DNA of 33,892 nucleotides from Bacteroidota bacterium (lineage in GTDB: Bacteria; Bacteroidota; Bacteroidia; NS11-12g; UBA955). Under the pieces are notes generated by a model. The model saw only the letters and a program-made list of their open reading frames with translations, did no database searches and was not told the DNA's origin. Positions 27,250-33,892 of the stretch are shown in pieces. Made by a program: the position numbers and the translations under genes. Every line of letters begins with the position of its first letter. The first letter of the stretch is position 1. Where the stretch lies: NCBI GenBank assembly GCA_030830065.1, contig JAURNR010000023.1, forward strand, positions 1-33,892, written 5' to 3'.

Positions 27250-29166
27250 ATGAGTAAAATAATTGGAATCGACTTAGGAACTACAAACAGTTGCGTTGCC
27301 GTACTTGAGGGTAACGAGCCGGTTGTAATCCAAAACAGTGAAGGACGCAGAACTACTCCATCAGTAGTTGCATTTTTAGATGAAGGTAAAGGTGAGCGAA
27401 AAGTGGGAGATCCTGCAAAGCGTCAAGCAATTACCAATCCTCAAAACACCATTAATTCAATTAAGCGTTTCATGGGAGAATCATTCTCTGCAATGTCTAA
27501 AGAAATTGAGCGTGTTCCTTACAAAGTAGTTAAAGGAGATAATGATACTCCACGAGTTTCAATCGGAGATCGTTTATACACTCCACAAGAAATTTCAGCC
27601 ATGACACTTCAAAAGATGAAGAAAACAGCTGAAGACCATTTGGGACAAGAAGTAACTCGCGCAGTCATTACAGTACCTGCTTATTTTAATGATGCACAGC
27701 GTCAAGCTACGAAAGAAGCCGGGGAAATTGCGGGTTTAAAAGTAGAGCGTATTATTAATGAGCCCACAGCCGCTGCCTTAGCTTATGGATTAGACAAGGG
27801 TGGACGCGATATGAAAATTGCTGTTTACGACCTTGGAGGTGGAACATTCGACGTTTCAATACTTGAGTTAGGTGATGGTGTTTTTGAAGTGAAGAGTACT
27901 AATGGTGATACTCACCTTGGTGGTGATGACTTCGACCAGGTACTTATTGACTGGATGGCCGATGAATTCAAAAACGATGAAAATATCGATTTAAGAAAAG
28001 ATCCAATGGCTCTTCAGCGCTTAAAGGAAGCTGCTGAAAAAGCGAAGATTGAATTATCAAGTTCAACCGAAACTGATATAAATCTTCCCTATGTTACAGC
28101 TGTTGACGGAGTCCCTAAACACTTGGTGCGAAAATTATCTCGTTCAAAATTCGAGCAACTTGCTGAGCGATTAATCCAAGGCACTCTTGAGCCATGTAAA
28201 CAAGCATTGAAAGATGCCGGTATGAGTTCTAACGATATCGATGAAGTAATTTTAGTTGGTGGATCCACACGTATTCCTGCAATCCAGAAATTAGTTGAAG
28301 ACTTCTTCGGAAAGGCTCCATCAAAAGGGGTGAATCCAGACGAAGTTGTGGCTATTGGAGCATCTATCCAAGGTGGAGTTCTAACAGGTGAAGTTAAAGA
28401 TGTTCTGCTATTAGACGTTACTCCTTTAAGCTTAGGTATTGAAACAATGGGTGGTGTAATGACCAAAATGATTGAGTCAAATACTACTATTCCAACCAAA
28501 AAGACTGAGACTTTCTCCACTGCAGCTGACAATCAGCCGTCAGTAGAAATTCACGTTCTTCAAGGAGAGCGCTCAATGGCTGCAGACAACAAAATAATTG
28601 GTAGATTCATTCTAGATGGAATACCACCATCACCAAGAGGAGTTCCACAAATTGAGGTAACTTTTGATATTGATGCCAACGGTATTTTAAACGTTTACGC
28701 TAAAGATAAGGCAACGGGTAAAGAACAAAAGATTCGTATTGAAGCAAGTTCTGGATTAAGCAAAGAAGATATCGAACGCATGAAGCAAGAAGCAGAGCAA
28801 AATGCAGATGCCGATAAGCAGCGTAAAGAAGAGATTGAGAAGTTCAATGCAGCAGACAGTCTGGTTTTCCAAACTGAAAAACAATTGAAAGAGTACGGAG
28901 ATAAAATTCCTGACGAGAAGAAAGGACCTATCGAAGATGCCCTAGGAAAACTTAAAGAAGCTGTACAAAATAAAAATCTAACAGATATCGAAGCTCATAC
29001 AGCTACATTAAATACTGCTTGGCAGGCGGCAAGTGAAGACTTGTACAAAGCAACTCAAGGAGATGCAAATGCACAATCAGATCCAAATGCAGCAGGCAAT
29101 GCTGATGCAGGAAGCGGAGATTCTGGAGATGAAGTACAGGATGTGGACTTCGAAGAAGTAAAATAA
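27250..29166 (+). CDS. dnaK: Molecular chaperone DnaK (Hsp70)
   Basis: [74 protein letters not shown]-terminal [12 protein letters not shown]. Confidence 0.99.
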   Translation: MSKIIGIDLGTTNSCVAVLEGNEPVVIQNSEGRRTTPSVVAFLDEGKGERKVGDPAKRQAITNPQNTINSIKRFMGESFSAMSKEIERVPYKVVKGDNDTPRVSIGDRLYTPQEISAMTLQKMKKTAEDHLGQEVTRAVITVPAYFNDAQRQATKEAGEIAGLKVERIINEPTAAALAYGLDKGGRDMKIAVYDLGGGTFDVSILELGDGVFEVKSTNGDTHLGGDDFDQVLIDWMADEFKNDENIDLRKDPMALQRLKEAAEKAKIELSSSTETDINLPYVTAVDGVPKHLVRKLSRSKFEQLAERLIQGTLEPCKQALKDAGMSSNDIDEVILVGGSTRIPAIQKLVEDFFGKAPSKGVNPDEVVAIGASIQGGVLTGEVKDVLLLDVTPLSLGIETMGGVMTKMIESNTTIPTKKTETFSTAADNQPSVEIHVLQGERSMAADNKIIGRFILDGIPPSPRGVPQIEVTFDIDANGILNVYAKDKATGKEQKIRIEASSGLSKEDIERMKQEAEQNADADKQRKEEIEKFNAADSLVFQTEKQLKEYGDKIPDEKKGPIEDALGKLKEAVQNKNLTDIEAHTATLNTAWQAASEDLYKATQGDANAQSDPNAAGNADAGSGDSGDEVQDVDFEEVK

Positions 29167-29185
29167 TCTTAAAAATTATTCAATT

Positions 29186-29212
29186 AAAAAGCGGGTTTGT
29201 CCCGCTTTTTTT
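29186..29212 (+). terminator. Terminator of dnaK
   Basis: aaaaagcggg-tttgt-cccgcttttttt. Confidence 0.9.
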
Positions 29213-29235
29213 ATGCAAAAGGTTATTTTCGAAAA

Positions 29236-29862
29236 ATGAAATCTAGTAATTTACTGGTTGGAATTATCACCTTAATGATTTTGGCTGCATGCGGAGACTC
29301 TGACAACGAATCAATAGGCGCTTCTGAGGAAACTCAAGACTCTGTAGTTTCCGAACCATCAGCAAAAAAGGAAGAAATTCAGCAGCCAAAGATTGAAGGA
29401 ATATCCCCAATAAAATTGGATAGTTTAAGAGTGAGAAAGAAATTTAATGAATCCGCTCAAAACTTTTGGGATGCATATAAGGATGGTAATTTTGATATTT
29501 ATGTAAGACACCTACATCCTACTATAATTAGAAGTTTAGGCGGAACCGAAGAATTCAAGCGTCGTGCCAAAGCAATGAAGGCTCAAGACCCATACGAATA
29601 TGAAGAGGTGTTGGTTGGCCCAGTAGACTCAATGTCATCTGCTCGGAATGATAGAGGTGACGTTACGGGTTGGTATTGTGTTATGCCTATTAGAAGATGG
29701 GTAAAAGGGGCACCTGCAGATCAATATCAACTTCAAGTACTAGCCGGACAAACCACAGATCACGGTAAGAATTGCGTTTTTGCAGATATCACAAATATGC
29801 CAAAAGAAAAAATCTTGTTGCTGATGCCTGATATGCGTTTTCTTTTCAGAAACATCAAATAA
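29236..29862 (+). CDS. Hypothetical lipoprotein
   Basis: MKSSNLLVGIITLMILAACGDSDN lipobox. Listed start 29197 lies inside the dnaK terminator; ATG 29236 preferred. Confidence 0.8.
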   Translation: MKSSNLLVGIITLMILAACGDSDNESIGASEETQDSVVSEPSAKKEEIQQPKIEGISPIKLDSLRVRKKFNESAQNFWDAYKDGNFDIYVRHLHPTIIRSLGGTEEFKRRAKAMKAQDPYEYEEVLVGPVDSMSSARNDRGDVTGWYCVMPIRRWVKGAPADQYQLQVLAGQTTDHGKNCVFADITNMPKEKILLLMPDMRFLFRNIK

Positions 29863-29892
29863 AAATACTCTATTCTAACTAAAGAATTGATA

Positions 29893-29921
29893 TTGGATAT
29901 AGGCAAAATGAACTAACTTTG
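29893..29921 (+). promoter_or_regulatory. Bacteroidota-type promoter of the transaldolase/Fsa-type gene: TTG-N18-TAACTTTG
   Basis: TTG at 29893-29895 and TAACTTTG at 29914-29921; ATG at 29926 only 4 nt downstream. Confidence 0.75.
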
Positions 29922-29925
29922 TGCT

Positions 29926-30582
29926 ATGAAATTTTTCATCGATACAGCAAACTTAGATCAAATTAAAGACGCAAACGACTTAGGAATTTTAGACGGAGTT
30001 ACGACAAATCCTTCCCTTATGGCAAAAGAAGGTATTGTTGGAGACGAAGCAGTATTAAATCATTACAAAACCATTTGTGAGATTGTTGATGGAGATGTGA
30101 GTGCTGAGGTTATTTCTACTGATTATGAGGGAATGATTGCTGAAGGTGAACAATTAGCTGCACTACATCATAATATCGTGGTTAAAGTTCCAATGATTAA
30201 AGATGGAATTAAAGCAATTTCCTACTTCACAAACAAAGGTATTAGAACTAATTGTACCTTGGTGTTTTCTCCAGGTCAGGCAATTTTAGCTGCTAAAGCT
30301 GGCGCAACGTACTTGAGTCCATTCATTGGAAGAATTGATGATATCAACTGGGACGGGATGGAATTGATTAAGTCAATTGCTGAAATTTACGCTGTACAAG
30401 GATATGAAACAGAAATTTTGGCTGCCAGTATTCGTAACCCTTTACATATTGTAAAAAGTGCTGAATTTGGTGCCGACGTAGTTACTTGCCCATTAAGCGC
30501 AATCCTAGGATTATTAAAGCATCCATTAACAGATATTGGTCTTGCTCAATTCTTAGCCGATCATAAAAAAGCCAACGGATAA
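29926..30582 (+). CDS. Fructose-6-phosphate aldolase / short-type transaldolase
   Basis: MKFFIDTANLDQIKDANDLGILDGVTTNPSLMAKEG, VVKVPMIKDGIKAI, NCTLVFSPGQAILAAKAGATYLSPFIGRIDD. Confidence 0.95.
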   Translation: MKFFIDTANLDQIKDANDLGILDGVTTNPSLMAKEGIVGDEAVLNHYKTICEIVDGDVSAEVISTDYEGMIAEGEQLAALHHNIVVKVPMIKDGIKAISYFTNKGIRTNCTLVFSPGQAILAAKAGATYLSPFIGRIDDINWDGMELIKSIAEIYAVQGYETEILAASIRNPLHIVKSAEFGADVVTCPLSAILGLLKHPLTDIGLAQFLADHKKANG

Positions 30583-30645
30583 TTCACTTTATTCAACACT
30601 ACTACAAACAATTTCCCTCTACAATCGTTAACTTTAAAACGCATT

Positions 30646-31059
30646 TTGGGAAGAAGAGTAGCAGTATACCGATCCGCACATTTTAACGCAGCACATAGAC
30701 TAAATGTGCCTCAGTGGACAGAGGAAGAGAATCAAAAATTCTTCGGTCTGTGTAATAACAGAAACTATCACGGCCACAACTATGATATAGTAGTACGGGT
30801 AGAAGGTGAAGTAGATGAAGTTACAGGATACCTTATAGACATGAAGATTCTGAAGGATATTATGGAAGAAGAAATTATTGAAGCTTTCGACCATAAAAAT
30901 TTAAACCTTGATGTTGACGACTTCAAAGACTTAAATCCTACTGCTGAGAATATTGTTTGGGTATGTTGGAAGAAAATCAGACAAAAACTCGATTCCCATT
31001 TAGACTTAAGCGTGCGTTTATATGAAACACCACGTAACTTTGTAGAGTTCAATGGATAA
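30646..31059 (+). CDS. queD: 6-pyruvoyl-tetrahydropterin synthase / QueD family protein
   Basis: VAVYRSAHFNAAHRLN, CNNRNYHGHNYDIVVRVEG, DHKNLNLDVDDF, PTAENIVWVCWKKI. TTG start codon. Confidence 0.93.
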   Translation: MGRRVAVYRSAHFNAAHRLNVPQWTEEENQKFFGLCNNRNYHGHNYDIVVRVEGEVDEVTGYLIDMKILKDIMEEEIIEAFDHKNLNLDVDDFKDLNPTAENIVWVCWKKIRQKLDSHLDLSVRLYETPRNFVEFNG

Positions 31060-31738
31060 AGATAAATTAAACAAAATCCTCAACACCATCGATGAGATGG
31101 GCGATTCACATGTGGGCAGTTCAAATGACACACCTCTAAGAGAAGACGCATTTGAAATGGATGATCAATTAAAAATTGAACTCATCGCTAAACACTTTAA
31201 GGAAATCATGCATGTTCTTGGGCTTGATCTAACAGATGAAAGTCTGCAGGGAACTCCATTGAGAGTAGCAAAAATGTTCATCAATGAGCATTTTAAAGGG
31301 CTGGATCCAAAGAATAAACCACATCCTACCCTATTCGATAATAATTTCAAATATGGTGAGATGTTAGTAGAGAAAGATATTAACTTCTATAGCACCTGTG
31401 AACATCATTTTGTTCCTATTTTTGGGAAAGCTCATGTAGCCTATTTCTCTAGTGGAAAGGTTATTGGTTTGTCGAAGTTGAATCGTATTGTGGATTATTA
31501 CAGTAAGCGTCCTCAGGTTCAAGAACGATTAACCATTCAAGTTGCTGAAGAATTCAAGGAAATATTAGAGACTGAAGATGTAGCCGTTGTGATGGATGCC
31601 AAGCATTTGTGTGTGGCCTCAAGAGGAATTAAAGATGATTCATCTTCTACAGTTACTGCATCTTACCATGGAAAATTCAAAGAAGCTCAAGTGAGAAACG
31701 AATTCCTCAAGTATGTTGGCTTCGGCGATCTAGGTTAA
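31052..31738 (+). CDS. folE: GTP cyclohydrolase I
   Basis: GTPLRVAKMFINEHFKGL, DINFYSTCEHHFVPIFGKAHVAYFSSGKVIGLSKLNRIVDYYSKRPQVQERLT; 8-nt overlap with queD. Confidence 0.97.
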   Translation: MDKDKLNKILNTIDEMGDSHVGSSNDTPLREDAFEMDDQLKIELIAKHFKEIMHVLGLDLTDESLQGTPLRVAKMFINEHFKGLDPKNKPHPTLFDNNFKYGEMLVEKDINFYSTCEHHFVPIFGKAHVAYFSSGKVIGLSKLNRIVDYYSKRPQVQERLTIQVAEEFKEILETEDVAVVMDAKHLCVASRGIKDDSSSTVTASYHGKFKEAQVRNEFLKYVGFGDLG

Positions 31739-31797
31739 TAAACCGTAAAACTCTTCATTTGTATATTAGATTTTGTATCTTGCTGTAGTTTAAAGCA

Positions 31798-32829
31798 ATG
31801 AGATACCTGTCAATATTTTCAATTCTATTTTTCTGTTCTGCACTAACTGCTCAGAGCCCGATTACAATTAATAAATCTACAATTAAAATAGGTGGCGTAT
31901 CCAATGAATTTATATACTTTGGCGCAAAAGCTGGAGATGAAATAAATATTTCCATCAAAATAACAGACAAAAAGAATAGACCTGATGATATAAAGGAAGT
32001 AATTCTAGGAATTTATGAAGGTGATGACCTTTGGAAGGAGGAAGCTTTAGTAAATACAAAAAAGAAAATATCTATAGATGAAACCGGAATCTATTTCTTA
32101 AAATTGAGGAACTCTTCAATCTGGGGAAGAATGGTAGAGCTAAGCATTAACAGGACTCCCGCAAAGGCCGATACTACTAACTTTAACCATATCGTTAAAT
32201 GGAGATTGGAATACGATACTACATTCTACACAGTAAAAGACACGGTGTCATTAGGAAAAGACACTTTTGTGAAGGAAATTGTTCCGATTACTATAAAGCG
32301 TATTGGAAAGTATCAAAATACAAAAACCACAGATAATAGAGTGGTTTATAGTGTTTTTATTCCTGAAAACACGGTGTATTGGTATTACAAAGTTGCTAAC
32401 TTCTTTTCCGATTCATACAATGTAGAAGATGCAGAAGGATTTAACCTAGCAGAAGATTTGGAAGCAAACTTAAACGGAATGACTTGGGATGATTTTAAGA
32501 AGTACACACCATCCTACAAAACTAAATACACCATGCGCGGTGATGTGGTGCGATTCAATTTCGCTTACCAAAGTTCATTTTTACAAAACAAAGATATCAA
32601 AATATACAACACCGGCTCTGCCACTAAGGTAAAGCACAAAGTATTTAAAATCCGGCACATGAACGGCGAATCTCGAAACCAATGTATTGGCATTGCCAAC
32701 AAGCAACCTGGTGTATATGTTTTCAACAACTTCCAAGCAGCGGCTGTGGTAATAGATGAAAAATTCGAGGTGGTAGATGTAGAAAAATACAGAACAAGAA
32801 GTAAAAAAGTTCCGTATTTAGCGGAATAG
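31798..32829 (+). CDS. Hypothetical secreted protein
   Basis: MRYLSIFSILFFCSALTAQ signal peptide; full-length 343-aa ORF, no family recognised. Confidence 0.8.
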   Translation: MRYLSIFSILFFCSALTAQSPITINKSTIKIGGVSNEFIYFGAKAGDEINISIKITDKKNRPDDIKEVILGIYEGDDLWKEEALVNTKKKISIDETGIYFLKLRNSSIWGRMVELSINRTPAKADTTNFNHIVKWRLEYDTTFYTVKDTVSLGKDTFVKEIVPITIKRIGKYQNTKTTDNRVVYSVFIPENTVYWYYKVANFFSDSYNVEDAEGFNLAEDLEANLNGMTWDDFKKYTPSYKTKYTMRGDVVRFNFAYQSSFLQNKDIKIYNTGSATKVKHKVFKIRHMNGESRNQCIGIANKQPGVYVFNNFQAAAVVIDEKFEVVDVEKYRTRSKKVPYLAE

Positions 32830-32859
32830 AATAAGTACTAATTGACCAAAACTTATTAC

Positions 32860-32867
32860 TATATTTG
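32860..32867 (+). promoter_or_regulatory. -7 box TATATTTG
   Basis: Exact TAnnTTTG, 11 nt before the TTG start at 32879. Confidence 0.5.
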
Positions 32868-32878
32868 TTTAGACAAAT

Positions 32879-33793
32879 TTGAAGCGCAGTGATTTTGTCA
32901 AAACCCTTTCTTTGGCATCATTGGCGCCCTTAATACCCCATGGCATGACATTAACTGATTTAAATCAAATAACCCAATCTTTTAAAAAGCAATCTAAAAG
33001 AATGCCTGTTTTGTTCACGTCGCACGGGAACCCTATGGATATTCCGTTATCTCGAGATGAGCGACCATTTTGGCAGCGCCTTTACAGGCTTGGAAAAGAT
33101 TTAAAGTCCAACTATGATGTACAAGCGGCCGTTGTTGTATCTGCACATTGGTGCACAGGAAAAGAAACATTGGTCAATGCCTCTCCTATCCAAGAACAAA
33201 TTTTCGATTATTACGGTTTTCCCAAAGAATACTACGAAGTTTATTATAATGCCAAAGGTGCACCTGAATGGGCAGACGAAATTTCAAAGCTAATTCCAAG
33301 TATTCTAACCACTCAATATTGGGGATTAGATCATGGGGCATGGCCAATGCTCATGCACCTATTTCCTGAGGCAGATATTCCGGTTTTTGAATTAAGTATT
33401 GCTTACGATGAATCGCCAAAATACCATTTTGAGTTAGGGAAAAAACTGAAATCATTGCGTGAACGAGGAGTATTAATTATTGGTAGCGGTTCATTAATTC
33501 ACAACTTACCTCTAGCAATGCAGAAATTAAAATCGGGAGATAGACGAGCCTATGGATGGGAGGAGGAATATGATTTTTGGTTAAAGCAACAACTTGAAAG
33601 CAGAACAGTTGAAAATATTATAAATTATAAAAACAGCCACAAGCTCGGACTCTTGGCAGCGCCAACTCCAGATCATTTTGTACCCGTGTTATATTCATTA
33701 GGGTTAATGGACCCAAAAGACAAAATGGAGTTTTTCTATGAAGCCCCCGTTTCTCTTCCTGCCTTTAGTGAGCGTAGTTTTGTATTGAGTTAA
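32879..33793 (+). CDS. 4,5-DOPA dioxygenase extradiol-like protein (class III extradiol / LigB family)
   Basis: PVLFTSHGNPMDIPL, AAVVVSAHWCTGKETLVNAS, WGLDHGAWPMLMHLFPEADIPVFELSI, LIIGSGSLIHNL, PTPDHFVPVLYSLG. TTG start. Confidence 0.92.
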   Translation: MKRSDFVKTLSLASLAPLIPHGMTLTDLNQITQSFKKQSKRMPVLFTSHGNPMDIPLSRDERPFWQRLYRLGKDLKSNYDVQAAVVVSAHWCTGKETLVNASPIQEQIFDYYGFPKEYYEVYYNAKGAPEWADEISKLIPSILTTQYWGLDHGAWPMLMHLFPEADIPVFELSIAYDESPKYHFELGKKLKSLRERGVLIIGSGSLIHNLPLAMQKLKSGDRRAYGWEEEYDFWLKQQLESRTVENIINYKNSHKLGLLAAPTPDHFVPVLYSLGLMDPKDKMEFFYEAPVSLPAFSERSFVLS

Positions 33794-33892
33794 TTCATAG
33801 CTTTAATTTCAATCTACCGAAAATATAAAGATTTTTCATAAATTTATTTAATTCCTGCGGTAGTTACAACCTACGAGTAAAGATGTTTCAAA

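Noticed and set aside
28089-28532. 147-aa ORF antisense to dnaK
   Set aside because: Long antisense ORFs opposite dnaK are a known codon-bias artefact; no start context or family match.
30700-31052. 64-aa and 90-aa ORFs antisense to queD
   Set aside because: Overlap a clear conserved gene on the other strand; low-complexity Ser/Ile/Phe translations.
32879-33793. Tat-exported dioxygenase suggested by N-terminal MKRSDFVKTLSLASLAP
   Set aside because: It lacks a twin-arginine pair and the hydrophobic stretch is short; similar N-termini occur in Bacteroidota homologs as far as I recall, so export was not claimed.
33794-33892. Possible start of another gene at the right edge (ATG near 33881)
   Set aside because: Only a few codons are visible; nothing can be supported.
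1-33892. Search for a hidden defence, phage or toxin-antitoxin system
   Set aside because: No integrase, transposase, restriction, CRISPR, retron or small toxin/antitoxin-like gene pairs are recognisable; most of the window is housekeeping and secretion-related genes.

Overview
The window is AT-rich chromosomal DNA whose gene content (type IX secretion, SprB/PorP-SprF, CHU_C C-termini, DUF4249, TAnnTTTG promoters) points to a Bacteroidota/Flavobacteriia-like bacterium. It holds about 28 protein genes and one tRNA-His, and is mostly core and housekeeping genes: leucine dehydrogenase, glutamate dehydrogenase, a split MetH N-half, Psd, RlmI, Nif3-like, PanB, DnaK, a transaldolase/Fsa-type enzyme, QueD-FolE and a DOPA-dioxygenase-like protein. 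Accessory content: the 3' end of a giant repeat adhesin (SprB repeats, HYR-like domains, an exact 102-bp Ca-binding repeat array and a type B sorting domain) followed by a PorP/SprF gene; a three-gene glycan operon (GT4, AsnB-like amidotransferase, flippase); two T9SS type A cargo proteins (PhoD-like phosphatase, LamG/CDSV-repeat protein); and a small exported Cys/Lys-rich protein. No CRISPR array, phage, transposase or clear defence system was seen. The most notable non-coding signals are exact TAnnTTTG -7 boxes 4-12 nt from start codons (leaderless or near-leaderless mRNAs), a pair of operator-like motifs exactly 42 bp apart upstream of dnaK, and a roughly 138-bp intergenic region with inverted and iterated repeats downstream of panB. 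All assignments come from reading the sequence; no database search was run.
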